DNA of 49,214 nucleotides from an uncultured bacterium (GCA_934875675.1 CAKXIK010000017.1:1-49214); one strand, 5' to 3'; counted from the first letter of the stretch, positions 8,477 through 17,561 are shown. Translations and numbers: made by a program. The notes: generated from the letters alone by a model not told the origin.

Positions 8477-9439
8477 ATGAAATATAAAACAGCGGTGGTA
8501 ATCGTATCGCTGGCGTTGGCGTCGGTGGTGTTGATCGGCACTGCTCGCGGGCTGAGCGGAAACACAACCCAGCAAAATAATCAGGTGGCGGCTTCGTTTT
8601 ATCCGGTCTATATCGCAGCGATGAATCTGACGGAGGGGGTTGAGGATTTGCAGCTGGTGAATTTGACCGAATCTCAGACGGGCTGCCTGCATGATTTTAC
8701 CCTTCGTCCGCAGGATATGATTACACTGGAGGGTGCGTCCCTGTTCCTCACCAATGGTGCCGGGATGGAAGGCTTTCTGGATGATGTGGTGCAGTCGCTG
8801 CCGTCGCTCCCAGTGGTGGACAGCAGTACAGGCATCTCATTGCTGCATACGGAGGAATCACTCCACACGGAGCATGAACATGAGCATGATGAGGACGAGG
8901 ATGGAAATGCACATATCTGGATGAGCCCGCAGCGGTATGAGCAGCAGGTAAACAATCTTTGTGCGGGGCTTTCGGCACAGTTCCCGCAGGATGCTGCCTT
9001 GTTCCAACAAAACGCGCAGACTTACATCAAAAAGCTGGAATCTTTGCGTGCAGAAATGAGCGAAGCGCTTGCCGCAGCAAAAGGTATGCGTGTGATTCTC
9101 TTCCACGATTCTTTTGCATATTTTGCAGATGAGTTCGGTATGGAGGTTGCCGCAACCATTCCGGTGGAGGCAGATACCGCACTGAGCGCAGGCGAAATTG
9201 CGGAGATTGTTGGCCAGATCAAAGCCACCGGAATCCGGGTGCTGTTTGCAGAGAAACAGTATTCCACAGCCCTTGCGGATGCAATTGCACGAGAAACCGA
9301 TGCAACCGTATATTTGCTTGATACCGGTGTCAGCGGGAACGCAGAGCCGGATGCCTATCTGAACGCGATGCGGCGGAATATGCAAACAGTGGAGCAGGCA
9401 ATGCAGGATTTGGCTGCCGGGCAGGGAAAGGGAGCGTGA
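8477..9439 (+). CDS. znuA: Zinc/manganese ABC transporter substrate-binding protein (ZnuA/AdcA family)
   Basis: This 320-residue cluster A-I binding protein captures Zn2+ or Mn2+ outside the membrane. It has an N-terminal hydrophobic segment (residues 4-24), the ASFYPVYIA start of lobe 1, CLHDFTLRPQD with the first metal histidine, a His/Asp/Glu-rich loop (EHEHEHDEDED) typical of zinc-specific members, HIWMSPQ with the second histidine, and FHDSFAYFA. The ATG at 8477 follows AGGGAGAG. Unusually, no lipobox cysteine follows the signal segment, so the protein may be anchored by its N-terminal helix. It overlaps the ATPase gene by one base (TGATG). Confidence 0.92.
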   Translation: MKYKTAVVIVSLALASVVLIGTARGLSGNTTQQNNQVAASFYPVYIAAMNLTEGVEDLQLVNLTESQTGCLHDFTLRPQDMITLEGASLFLTNGAGMEGFLDDVVQSLPSLPVVDSSTGISLLHTEESLHTEHEHEHDEDEDGNAHIWMSPQRYEQQVNNLCAGLSAQFPQDAALFQQNAQTYIKKLESLRAEMSEALAAAKGMRVILFHDSFAYFADEFGMEVAATIPVEADTALSAGEIAEIVGQIKATGIRVLFAEKQYSTALADAIARETDATVYLLDTGVSGNAEPDAYLNAMRRNMQTVEQAMQDLAAGQGKGA

Positions 9440-10257
9440 TGCATATGTTAAAATCACAAAAACCATCGGCTGCAGCTGCGCACCATGCACCCTGCGGACT
9501 GCACTGCATCCGGGTGAAAAACATCGGTGTGACAGCGGGCGGGAAAACGCTGCTGCAAAATGTGAATTTGCACTGCCACTGCGGAGAACTGACTGTGTTA
9601 ATCGGGCGCAACGGAGCGGGAAAATCCACGCTGCTCAAGGCGATTCTCAAAGAAATTCCCCACACAGGCACGGTGGAGTTTCGCAATCGGGAGGATGGCG
9701 TGATTCAGAATATGCGCATTGGTTATGTGCCGCAGTCAATCGGCATCGACCGCAATTCGCCTGCCAGTGTGTTTGACCTGTTTGCGTCGCTGATTTCGGA
9801 GCGTCCCGTGTTTTTGGGCGGAAATAAAAAGCTGCGGGAGCAAATTCGCCGTCAGCTTGCCGTTTTTCAAGCCGAAGAGCTTCTGGATCATCGGGTCGGC
9901 AGCCTTTCCGGCGGAGAGCTGCAGCGCGTCATGCTTTCCATTGCAACCTATCCCACACCGGATCTGTTGATTTTGGACGAACCGGTTTCCGGTATTGATG
10001 AAAACGGTCTGCAATTGTTTTATGCCACAGTGGAGCAGCTGAAAAAACAGTACGATATGGCGATTATTCTCGTTTCACACGATCTGAATTATGTTGCCCG
10101 CTGTGCCGATCAGGTGGTTTTGCTGGACGGAACCGTCCGGGCACATGGCAAACCGGCGGAGGTGTTTTCCAGCGATGCTTTCCGCACCATATTCGGCAAT
10201 TTTACATTCGATGTCCCGAAGACATCCCAAAGCGCGCAGCTTGGCGGAAAGGATTGA
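9439..10257 (+). CDS. znuC: Zinc/manganese ABC transporter ATP-binding protein
   Basis: This 272-residue ATPase powers the importer. It has Walker A GRNGAGKST, a Q-loop near YVPQSIGID, the signature LSGGELQR, Walker B LLILDEP and the switch histidine in VSHDLNYV. The QSIGIDRNSPASVFD stretch is typical of ZnuC/AdcC-type subunits. The ATG at 9439 overlaps the stop of the binding-protein gene; ATG 9445 is an alternative, and the first 30 residues are non-conserved and rich in Ala and His. Translational coupling with both neighbours indicates one operon. Confidence 0.92.
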   Translation: MHMLKSQKPSAAAAHHAPCGLHCIRVKNIGVTAGGKTLLQNVNLHCHCGELTVLIGRNGAGKSTLLKAILKEIPHTGTVEFRNREDGVIQNMRIGYVPQSIGIDRNSPASVFDLFASLISERPVFLGGNKKLREQIRRQLAVFQAEELLDHRVGSLSGGELQRVMLSIATYPTPDLLILDEPVSGIDENGLQLFYATVEQLKKQYDMAIILVSHDLNYVARCADQVVLLDGTVRAHGKPAEVFSSDAFRTIFGNFTFDVPKTSQSAQLGGKD

Positions 10258-10265
10258 ACAGAAGC

Positions 10266-11108
10266 ATGGAAGTTATTTATCACATTATGGAAACGCTTCT
10301 TCCGGTGGATTGGATTTCCTATGATTTCATGAAGAATGCGCTGCTTGCAATCCTGATGATCGCGCCGCTTTTCGGGCTGCTCGGCACAATGGTTGTCAAT
10401 AACGGAATGGCTTTTTTTTCGGATGCGTTGGGTCATTCGGCACTTTGCGGCATCGCAATCGGCGTGCTCTGCGGTGCAGCCGATACCACGCCGGTGATGG
10501 TGGTATTTGCAATTTTATTTGCACTGGCGCTCAACCGCATCAAAAATTCCGGAATTTCTTCGCCGGATACGATTATCAGCGTGTTTGCCTCTCTTGGTGT
10601 TGCCGTTGGTCTTGCGGTGCTTTCCGGCAGCGGCGATTTTTCCAAATATTCCAATTTGCTCGTGGGAGACATTCTCAGCATCCGTCCGCAGGAGCTGCTG
10701 TGGCTGCTGGGTGTGCTGTGCATCACGGTTCTGTTCTGGTTCTTTGGTTTCAACCGTTTACACGCAGTCAGCATTAACCGTCCTCTTGCACGAACCCGCG
10801 GGATTCCGGTCAATTTAATTGATAACATTTTTGCGGTGCTGATTGCCGTCATTGTGACCATCTCAATCAAGTGGGTGGGCTTGCTGATTATCAATGCTAT
10901 GCTGATTCTTCCGGCGGCTTCCTCCCGCAATATTTCCTCTAATATGCGCGAATATCACTTGTATTCGCTGCTGTTTTCGTTCTTTTCAGGCGTGACGGGG
11001 CTGGTGGTTTCTTATTATGCCAACATTCCGTCGGGTCCTATGATTGTTATTCTGGCTTCGGTTGTCTTTTTTGTCACCTATTGTTTTCAGAAGAAAGCGC
11101 GCGATTAA
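10266..11108 (+). CDS. znuB: Zinc/manganese ABC transporter permease
   Basis: This 280-residue ABC-3 family permease has about eight membrane helices. Family hallmarks are MVVNNGMAFFSDALGHSALCGIAIG near the N-terminus, KNSGISSPDTIISVFASLGVA, and KWVGLLIINAMLILPAA with the coupling-helix region. It forms the channel for the substrate delivered by the binding protein. The ATG at 10266 is preferred; a TTG at 10254 overlaps the stop of the ATPase gene but lies too close to the GGAAAGGA site. It is the last gene of the operon and is followed by a 21-bp palindrome and a bidirectional terminator. Confidence 0.9.
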   Translation: MEVIYHIMETLLPVDWISYDFMKNALLAILMIAPLFGLLGTMVVNNGMAFFSDALGHSALCGIAIGVLCGAADTTPVMVVFAILFALALNRIKNSGISSPDTIISVFASLGVAVGLAVLSGSGDFSKYSNLLVGDILSIRPQELLWLLGVLCITVLFWFFGFNRLHAVSINRPLARTRGIPVNLIDNIFAVLIAVIVTISIKWVGLLIINAMLILPAASSRNISSNMREYHLYSLLFSFFSGVTGLVVSYYANIPSGPMIVILASVVFFVTYCFQKKARD

Positions 11109-11128
11109 TACCAATTCGGAATTGGTAT
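11108..11128. repeat. 21-bp perfect palindrome (10-1-10) after znuB
   Basis: ATACCAATTC and GAATTGGTAT flank a single G. The first base overlaps the last base of the znuB stop codon. A stem with a one-base loop is a poor RNA hairpin and no T-run follows, so it looks more like a protein-binding dyad than a terminator. Confidence 0.5.
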
Positions 11129-11140
11129 CATCTATGAATA

Positions 11141-11199
11141 AAAAAATCGCCCCGTCGGAAACGTGTGTTGATGCACAGCTTTCGACGGGGCGATTTTTT
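11141..11199. terminator. Bidirectional terminator between znuB and sbcC
   Basis: A perfect 17-base-pair stem (AAAAAATCGCCCCGTCG at 11141-11157 with its complement at 11183-11199) closes a 25-base loop. A-runs and T-runs on both flanks let it terminate transcription from either convergent gene. Confidence 0.88.
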
Positions 11200-11202
11200 G
11201 TT

Positions 11203-13998
11203 CTATCCGGTGACAATTTCTGCCTGACTGCCGCCTTCGCGCTTCTTTGTCACGACGATTTGTTTTTCGATGCGCTCCTTCAGCTCGGAAACATGTGAAA
11301 TAATTCCCACAAGGCGGTTACTCTCCGTCAGGCTGAGCAGTGCCTTCATCGCCTGCCGCAGCGTATCCTCGTCGAGTGAACCGAAACCCTCGTCCACAAA
11401 CATCGTGTCCAGACGGATACCTCCCGCCGCGGACTGAATTTCGTCGGCAAGCCCTAACGCAAGCGAGAGCGAAGCCAAAAAGGATTCGCCGCCGGAAAGC
11501 GTTTTTACACTGCGCAGCGAGCCGTTGTAATGGTCGAGAACATCCAACTCCAGTCCGCTTTTCGTGCGGTTATTTTCTGCGGTGATTCGCCGCCGCAGCT
11601 CATACTGACCGTCCGACATCACCATAAACCGGGTGTTTGCGCGGTTGAGAATGCGTTCAAAATAGTTCATCTGAATAAAGGTTTCCAGCGTAATCTTTTC
11701 CTTGCCGCTCAGAGTGCCGTTTGCGGTATCCGCAAGGCTGCTCACCCAGGCAAACCGCTTTTCCTGCTCTGCCAGCTTGCTGCCGGTTTCCTGCATATTT
11801 TGCAGGGCTTCGCGGTTTCGGGCAATCCGCAGGGCAAATTCCTGCTGAACCCTTGTGAGCGTTTGCTTCTCATCATTGAGCCGTGCAAGCGCTTCCCGCA
11901 GCTGTGCAAGGTCACAGGTATCTTTTTCCTGCAGCTGATTTTGCAGCGAAGTGATCATGCCCTGGAAGGTGCTGCACTGTTGGCTGCATTCGTTCAGCTG
12001 TTGCTGTGCCTGCTCCAAAGCAGTGACCATGCGGCTGCGCTGCTGCGCAAGGTGTTCCATTTCCTGTTGTGCTGCCTGTCGGGAGGAATAGGGCAGCTCG
12101 GAGGCGAGCTTTTTCTGCTCGGCGCACTCTGCTGTGAGCCGGGTTCGGATACCCGTCAGAGCGATGGCATCCCGATGCATTTGTTCCTCTGCAGTGCGGG
12201 TGGCGGCCTCCGTTTTCGGAATAGTCAGCTCAAGCGCACGATATCGGGCAAGCTCGGCATCCTTCTTCGTTTGCCGGAGGTGCAGCTCGTTTGCCACGCC
12301 CTGCAAGGCATTTTCTTGTGCAATGCACCATTCTGTGAGGGCATCAAAACTCAGCAATTCTGCTGATTCGGTTTTCCATTCAGTCAAAAGAGAAGCTTTG
12401 CGCACAATTTCCTCCCGTAGGGATTTTCCTTCACCGAGCAGACTGTTTGCAGCGGAGCTTTTTCGTTCTGCATCTTGCCGCAGAGCTTCGGCGGTTTGCT
12501 TGGCTTCTTCTACGGCAGCCTTGTCCGGTGTCTGCTCCGGTAGGGACGCGGGGCAGGGGTGGTGCAGAGAGCCACAAACAGGGCAGGGACTCCCGTCCTG
12601 TAAATCGGCGGCGAGGACCCCAGCCTGCGCATCCAGAAACGCGCGCTGCAGTTGCTCATATTTTTTCTGTGCAGCGGCATAGCAATCCCGCGCGCGCTGA
12701 TAAACACCAATTGCATTCTTATATTCCGCAATTTTTTGCGTCCGCTTTTGCAAATCATCGCGGAGCTTTTGCAGCTCTGCTTGTTTTCGGGTCAGGTCAG
12801 CCTGCTGCTGCTTGAGCTGTTCAGCTTCTGTTCCGGAATTTTTCAGTTCTTCCAGTTCTGCCTTTTGTTTTGTCAGCAGATCTGCTGTATTTTTGAGCGC
12901 GTCAGTCTGTTTTTGAATCGATGTTTCCAAGGCAGATGCACTTTTTTCGCCCTGAGTCACCGAGCGCGTCAATTCATCAAGCTGGTCATAGCGCGAAAGC
13001 TGCGCATTCATCTGTGCAAGCTGATTGGATAACTTTTCCTGATCAGGCAGCCTTGATTTTTCGGCATCCAACGCAAGCTTCAGCTGTTGTTGGCGGGGAA
13101 TTAGCAGAGCAAGCTGCTCCTGCGCGTTCTTTAGCTCGTTTTCCGTTTTCTGGCGCGCTTCGGCCTTTCCCAGTAGCTGATTGGTCTGCTCGCGCTGCTT
13201 TTCCAGTACGGCAAGCTTTTGCTCTGCAGCTGCCTGTCGTTCGGCATCTTTTTGCAGAATCGTGGTAATCAGAGCAAGTGTATCCGCCATCGGCAGCTGA
13301 TTTTGCTTTGCTTCGGTCAGGGAAGCCGATTCTGCAAAATCATCCGGGTGGCACGCAACCGCTCCAAGCTCCTGCCGGATGCTCGCCCGCAGTCCGCTGC
13401 ACAGGCGTTCCAGCTGCAATGCTTCGCTTTTCAGCTGCTTTTGCAGAATATCATACCGGTCTGTCTGGAAAATTTGACGAAAAATTTTTTGCCGTTCCTC
13501 TGTGGGCGCAAGCAGTAACCGCAAAAAGTCGCCCTGCGCAATCATAGAAATCTGCGCAAACTGGTCACGGCTCAGCCCCAAAAGCTCCTCAACCGCGCGG
13601 GTAACCTCCCGGGCGGTGCGGTCAACGGTGTGACCATCAGGATACGTCAGGGAGGCTTCCGCTTTTTGCGTGACCATTCCGTCTCCGCGCTTTGCCCGCC
13701 GCTCATATTCCGGGCTGCGGCGCGCCACATAGGTTTTTTGGTTGCAGGAAAAAACCAGCTCAACAAAGGTGGGTATTTCGGCGGCGGCATACTTGCTGCG
13801 CATCATATCGGCACTTCGGTTTGCTCCGCTTGCTTCGCCGTAAAGAGCATAGGCAATCGCGTCAAAAATTGTGGTCTTTCCCGCGCCGGTATCTCCTGTA
13901 ATCAGGTAAAGCCCGCTAAAGCCGAGAAGAGAGAAGTCTATGTCCGTTTGATCCGCATAAGGACCAAAGGCAGAAAGCGTAAGTCGTTCCGGACGCAT
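11203..13998 (-). CDS. sbcC: Exonuclease SbcC (Rad50-like ATPase)
   Basis: This 931-residue SMC-like protein partners with SbcD to cut hairpins and protein-blocked DNA ends. The N-terminus carries the SAFGPYADQ strand and Walker A GDTGAGKTT; long coiled-coil stretches rich in Gln, Glu, Ala and Leu flank the central zinc hook SPCPVCGSLHHPC. The C-terminal lobe has the signature LSGGESFLASLSLALGLAD and Walker B LDTMFVDEGFGSLD. Length is near that of Bacillus and E. coli SbcC. The ATG (base 13998) has GAAAGGCGGG upstream. It lies 69 bases downstream of sbcD and is very probably cotranscribed. Confidence 0.93.
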   Translation of the reverse strand: MRPERLTLSAFGPYADQTDIDFSLLGFSGLYLITGDTGAGKTTIFDAIAYALYGEASGANRSADMMRSKYAAAEIPTFVELVFSCNQKTYVARRSPEYERRAKRGDGMVTQKAEASLTYPDGHTVDRTAREVTRAVEELLGLSRDQFAQISMIAQGDFLRLLLAPTEERQKIFRQIFQTDRYDILQKQLKSEALQLERLCSGLRASIRQELGAVACHPDDFAESASLTEAKQNQLPMADTLALITTILQKDAERQAAAEQKLAVLEKQREQTNQLLGKAEARQKTENELKNAQEQLALLIPRQQQLKLALDAEKSRLPDQEKLSNQLAQMNAQLSRYDQLDELTRSVTQGEKSASALETSIQKQTDALKNTADLLTKQKAELEELKNSGTEAEQLKQQQADLTRKQAELQKLRDDLQKRTQKIAEYKNAIGVYQRARDCYAAAQKKYEQLQRAFLDAQAGVLAADLQDGSPCPVCGSLHHPCPASLPEQTPDKAAVEEAKQTAEALRQDAERKSSAANSLLGEGKSLREEIVRKASLLTEWKTESAELLSFDALTEWCIAQENALQGVANELHLRQTKKDAELARYRALELTIPKTEAATRTAEEQMHRDAIALTGIRTRLTAECAEQKKLASELPYSSRQAAQQEMEHLAQQRSRMVTALEQAQQQLNECSQQCSTFQGMITSLQNQLQEKDTCDLAQLREALARLNDEKQTLTRVQQEFALRIARNREALQNMQETGSKLAEQEKRFAWVSSLADTANGTLSGKEKITLETFIQMNYFERILNRANTRFMVMSDGQYELRRRITAENNRTKSGLELDVLDHYNGSLRSVKTLSGGESFLASLSLALGLADEIQSAAGGIRLDTMFVDEGFGSLDEDTLRQAMKALLSLTESNRLVGIISHVSELKERIEKQIVVTKKREGGSQAEIVTG

Positions 13999-14067
13999 AC
14001 CATTGCCCGCCTTTCATTTGAGAATTGGTTTTTCCGAAAATTCTGTCTATTGTTTTGAAAGAAACAA

Positions 14068-15216
14068 TCAGGATTCATTCAGCGATTCGTTATTCCAGAT
14101 TTTTTCAATCAATGCAGCCGCAAAAGCCGCTTGTTGGGGGTTGATTTCCTGATTGTTCTGCGATTGATAAAATTCTGCAAGCAACTCGGCGGGCGTTTTT
14201 TGTTCTGTTTGAACGCTTTGGGAAAAATCTGCCGAGCCGCGTGTGCGCAGGTTATCATAATCCAGCTTCATCAGATTCGGATAAACTGCACGCAGCTTGC
14301 CCATAGCGTCGGGAATATCCTCCTCATCCGTCAAGGTTACATGAAGATAGTCGCTCCGGTCGAACTGCGCGTAAAAACTGCGTGCGGTCACCTCGTCATA
14401 GGTGCCGCGAATTTCCCGCATATCATGCAGGGGATGCAGCGGAATGGTGCAGATTGAAACCGTCCCTTTTTGCTGCAATTCGACGATGGTAACGAATTTT
14501 TCATGGTTTGCTTCTGAAAAGGAGTATTTCAACGGTGTGCCGCAGTATCGAACCTCCGGACGGCAAATGTGCTGTGGGTTGTGGATGTGACCGAGTGCCA
14601 CATAATCAAACGACGCAAACAGGGCAGAATCCACGTTATCGCTCCCGCCGATGGAAAGCTCCTCCGACTCACAGGCAGCGGCACCTGTCACGAATTGGTG
14701 TGCAATCAGCACATTGCGCGCGGAGAAATCCGGTGCTGCCTGCGCCAATGCAATCCGCACGGCATCGTTTGTGTTCTCGATGGTTTCCTGCGGGAAAAAT
14801 CGCCGCACGTGCATCGGCTTGAGAAAGGGCAGCAGGTAAAAATTGATTGCGCCGCTTTCATCCTCCAATGTGATGGGACGGAGTGTTCCGTCATAGGGGC
14901 GCGCGGGAAAAATTTTGCTTTGTTCCATCAATCTGCCGCCAAAGGCAACCCGCTCCGGCGAATCATGGTTGCCCGGAATCAGGAAAACAGCAACCTGACG
15001 CGCTGCCAGCTGCACCAGAAAATCATCAAACAGCGCAACGCTATCCGCACCCGGTACTGGCTTGTCCCAGATATCGCCGGCGATCATAACGCTATCTGCC
15101 CGCTCAGAATCAACGATTTGGAGTATTTGCGATAAAATATACTTTTGATCATCAATCATTGGAAATTCATTGACCCGTTTGCCAAGATGCAGGTCAGAAA
15201 GATGAATCAGTTTCAT
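14068..15216 (-). CDS. sbcD: Exonuclease SbcD (Mre11-like nuclease)
   Basis: This 382-residue metallophosphoesterase is the nuclease subunit of SbcCD. The metal-binding motifs are present in order: SDLHLGKR (motif I), MIAGDIWDKPVPG (II), IPGNHDSPERV (III), and later IAHQFVTG and LGHIHNPQ with the C-terminal histidines. A cap domain follows (about residues 270-340). The start ATG (base 15216) has GAAAGGAGCC upstream. It is the first gene of the sbcDC pair, with a roughly 140-base upstream region before the kdgK terminator. Confidence 0.93.
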   Translation of the reverse strand: MKLIHLSDLHLGKRVNEFPMIDDQKYILSQILQIVDSERADSVMIAGDIWDKPVPGADSVALFDDFLVQLAARQVAVFLIPGNHDSPERVAFGGRLMEQSKIFPARPYDGTLRPITLEDESGAINFYLLPFLKPMHVRRFFPQETIENTNDAVRIALAQAAPDFSARNVLIAHQFVTGAAACESEELSIGGSDNVDSALFASFDYVALGHIHNPQHICRPEVRYCGTPLKYSFSEANHEKFVTIVELQQKGTVSICTIPLHPLHDMREIRGTYDEVTARSFYAQFDRSDYLHVTLTDEEDIPDAMGKLRAVYPNLMKLDYDNLRTRGSADFSQSVQTEQKTPAELLAEFYQSQNNQEINPQQAAFAAALIEKIWNNESLNES

Positions 15217-15354
15217 CTGCCACGGCTCCTTTCAAAGATAGTATCAGAAAAAAAGAGAACATGCGCCGGTGTCGGCTGATTTCTTGATATTATATTAAAC
15301 GAATTTGAAATTATTATAAAGCAAACCCGAGAGTGCGTCAATCGGACGCAGCAC

Positions 15355-15390
15355 AAAAAAAACTGCCGGCAGCGCAACCTGCCGACAGTT
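15355..15390 (-). terminator. Intrinsic terminator after kdgK
   Basis: Read on the minus strand, AACTGTCGGCAG pairs with CTGCCGGCAGTT (one G-U pair) around a six-base loop and runs into eight Ts (15362-15355). It ends the kdgA-kdgK transcript before sbcD. Confidence 0.82.
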
Positions 15391-15440
15391 TCAAGAGGAA
15401 ACTCCGCGGGAGTCACACCGCGGAAAGATGTAAACGAAAA

Positions 15441-16469
15441 TTAACGCTGCACACGACCGGAGCCATTGCCGCCAGCCAGCTTTTCCACCTCGGAAACGGT
15501 CATCATGTTGTAGTCTCCTTCAATGGAATGCTTGAGAGCGCTTGCTGCAACTGCAAATTCCACGGCATCCTGTGTGGATTTGCCGCTCAGCAGGGCATAA
15601 ATCAAGCCGCCGCCAAAGCTGTCACCGCCGCCGATGCGGTCGATGATGTGCAGGCTGTATTTTTTGGAGAAGCAGTATTCATCGGAAGCAACGTCGAAAA
15701 GCATTGCGCTCCAGTCGTTGTCAAAGGCACTGTGGCTTTCGCGCAGAGTGATGGCAACCTTTTCAAAGCCAAACTGGTCAGCGAGCTGCTTGGCAACGCT
15801 CTTGTAGCCTTCCGTATTCAGCTTGCCGCTGTCAATATCGGTGTTTTCCGCTTCAATGCCGAAAACATCCTTTGCATCTTCCTCGTTGGAAATGCAGACA
15901 TCAACATACTGGCAAAGATCAGACATGGCAGCGCGGGCTTCGTCACGCGTCCAAAGCTTGCCGCGATAGTTCAGGTCGCAGCTGATTTTGACATTGCGTG
16001 CTTTTGCAGCTTTGCAGGCTTCGCGGCAGATTTCCACCACATTCGGCCCCAATGCGGGTGTGATACCGGTGAAATGGAACCAATCTGCGCCGTCAAAGAT
16101 TTTATCCCAGTCAAAATCCGCTGTGGTAGCTTCTGCAATGGCAGAATGTGCGCGGTCATAAATGCAGACACTAGCACGCTGTGCAGCGCCCTTTTCATTG
16201 TAATAGATGCCGACGCGGTTTCCGCCGCGGGTAATCAGGTTGGTGTCAACACCATATTTGCGCAGACTATTTACCGCGCACTGACCGATTGCATGTGCCG
16301 GAAGCTTTGTGACGTATGCTGCGTCGAATCCGTAATTGGCAAGCGAAACTGCAACGTTTGCCTCGCCGCCGCCAAACGTAAACTCCAGACTGTCCGCCTG
16401 AACAAAGCGCTCATAATTATAGGGCTGCAGGCGAACCATTAATTCACCGAAGGTTACAACTCTTTTCAT
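15441..16469 (-). CDS. kdgK: 2-keto-3-deoxygluconate kinase (PfkB family)
   Basis: This 342-residue sugar kinase phosphorylates 2-keto-3-deoxygluconate to KDPG, the substrate of the aldolase encoded just upstream. PfkB features are the N-terminal VTFGELMVRL strand, the substrate-binding GGGEANVAVSLA signature, and the C-terminal anion-hole signature DRIGGGDSFGGGLIYAL, with the catalytic aspartate in GGGD. The ATG at 16469 was preferred because AAAGGA is at a workable distance; the ATG at 16481 abuts that site. The kinase starts 24 bases after the aldolase stop, so they form one operon. The KDG assignment rests on family resemblance plus context. Confidence 0.88.
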   Translation of the reverse strand: MKRVVTFGELMVRLQPYNYERFVQADSLEFTFGGGEANVAVSLANYGFDAAYVTKLPAHAIGQCAVNSLRKYGVDTNLITRGGNRVGIYYNEKGAAQRASVCIYDRAHSAIAEATTADFDWDKIFDGADWFHFTGITPALGPNVVEICREACKAAKARNVKISCDLNYRGKLWTRDEARAAMSDLCQYVDVCISNEEDAKDVFGIEAENTDIDSGKLNTEGYKSVAKQLADQFGFEKVAITLRESHSAFDNDWSAMLFDVASDEYCFSKKYSLHIIDRIGGGDSFGGGLIYALLSGKSTQDAVEFAVAASALKHSIEGDYNMMTVSEVEKLAGGNGSGRVQR

Positions 16470-16493
16470 TGTGATAGCCATCCTTTTGTAATT

Positions 16494-17456
16494 TTATTTC
16501 TGAACCAGATGTACGGCAAATCCGCCGATTTCCTGTTCCAGATAAATTGCCACCATTTTGCCTTTGGCGTTAAACTTTGCGGAATCCGCATTAAACCGAA
16601 CACCCTGACGCTCCAGATAAGCGATGGCGCGGTTGAGATAGTTGGTGCGCACCGCGATATGTCCCTTTGCGCCCAGACCATTGCTCTTCATCACCTCAAC
16701 TCCGGTGCCTGCAAAGATGGAGCTGTTACCTTCTTTGGCTTCAAAGCCGAAGAGAGAAGCAAAGCTGCCGGAAACCGCGCGTGCATCGTCTGCACCATTA
16801 CAGTTGATACCGATGTGTGCAATGGTGAAGCCGAGCATCTGTTCCACCGCCTGACGGGTCAATGCACGGATGCCCTCAAAATCACCGGCATTAATCATGT
16901 CGGCGTTGACCATCCAGCTGCCTCCGCAGGCAAGAATCTTCGGAAAATCGAGATATGTATTCAGATTAGCAGCATTAATTCCGCCGGTGGGCATGAATTT
17001 GAGCGATCCGTACGGTGCGCTCATGGCTTTGATCATTGCAAGACCTCCCGCAGCTTCTGCCGGGAAGAATTTAACAACGTCCAGACCAAGTGCCAAAGCC
17101 TGCTCAATGTCGCTGGGGTTTGCGCAACCGGGTGTCATGGGGTAGCCCTTTTCCACGCAGTACTTCACAACTGCCGGATTCAGCCCGGGACTCACAAGGA
17201 ATTTTGCGCCGGCAGCCATTGCGGCATCGGCCTGCTCGGTGGTCAGCACCGTGCCGGCACCAACGAGCATATTGGGGAATGCATCGGTCATGGCTTTGAT
17301 GGCATCGGCAGCAGCAGCAGTACGGAAGGTGACTTCCGCGCAGGGCAAACCTCCGTCACAAAGTGCCTGTGCCAGCGGAACCGCATCCTCCGCGCGGTCA
17401 ATCTTGACCACAGGAACAATACCGATGGCTTCAATTTGCTTAAGAACTTCCTGCAT
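16494..17456 (-). CDS. KDPG/KHG aldolase fused to a VOC (glyoxalase-like) domain
   Basis: Residues 1-210 are a class I 2-keto-3-deoxy-6-phosphogluconate/2-keto-4-hydroxyglutarate aldolase: EVTFR (catalytic Glu41, Arg45), VGAGTVLT, FLVSPGLNP, TPGCANPSD, the Schiff-base Lys129 in DVVKFFPAEAAGG, and MPTGGI. It cleaves KDPG to pyruvate and glyceraldehyde 3-phosphate. Residues from about 212 to 320 form a VOC superfamily domain beginning with FTIAHIGINC and ending GGFAVHLVQK, with two beta-alpha-beta-beta-beta units. Typical stand-alone aldolases end near 210 residues. The ATG at 17456 follows GAGAGGA. It is the first gene of the operon, expressed from the promoter at 17562-17589. The role of the VOC domain is unknown. 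Confidence 0.88.
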   Translation of the reverse strand: MQEVLKQIEAIGIVPVVKIDRAEDAVPLAQALCDGGLPCAEVTFRTAAAADAIKAMTDAFPNMLVGAGTVLTTEQADAAMAAGAKFLVSPGLNPAVVKYCVEKGYPMTPGCANPSDIEQALALGLDVVKFFPAEAAGGLAMIKAMSAPYGSLKFMPTGGINAANLNTYLDFPKILACGGSWMVNADMINAGDFEGIRALTRQAVEQMLGFTIAHIGINCNGADDARAVSGSFASLFGFEAKEGNSSIFAGTGVEVMKSNGLGAKGHIAVRTNYLNRAIAYLERQGVRFNADSAKFNAKGKMVAIYLEQEIGGFAVHLVQK

Positions 17457-17515
17457 AATAATCCCGTTCCTCTCATAAAGCATATTTTATTTTTTAAAAT
17501 TAAATTCGATCAAAA

Positions 17516-17552
17516 GTTTCACCCAATGAAACGATGTTTTAAAACGTGAAAC
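17516..17552. promoter_or_regulatory. KdgR/IclR-type operator cluster
   Basis: GTTTCA (17516-17521) and TGAAAC (17527-17532) form an inverted repeat. TGAAACGATGTTTTA (17527-17541) resembles the KdgR pattern TGAAAC-N3-GTTTCA with one mismatch. A perfect GTTTTAAAAC and a further TGAAAC at 17547-17552 follow. The cluster lies just downstream of the minus-strand -10 box, a position suited to repressing kdgA. The adjacent IclR-family gene is the likely source of the ligand. Confidence 0.6.
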
Positions 17553-17561
17553 AACACTTAT

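Noticed and set aside
15333..17549. Two long plus-strand frames over kdgK and kdgA
   Set aside because: Both are shadows of well-identified kinase and aldolase genes and are compositionally odd (Cys- and His-rich).
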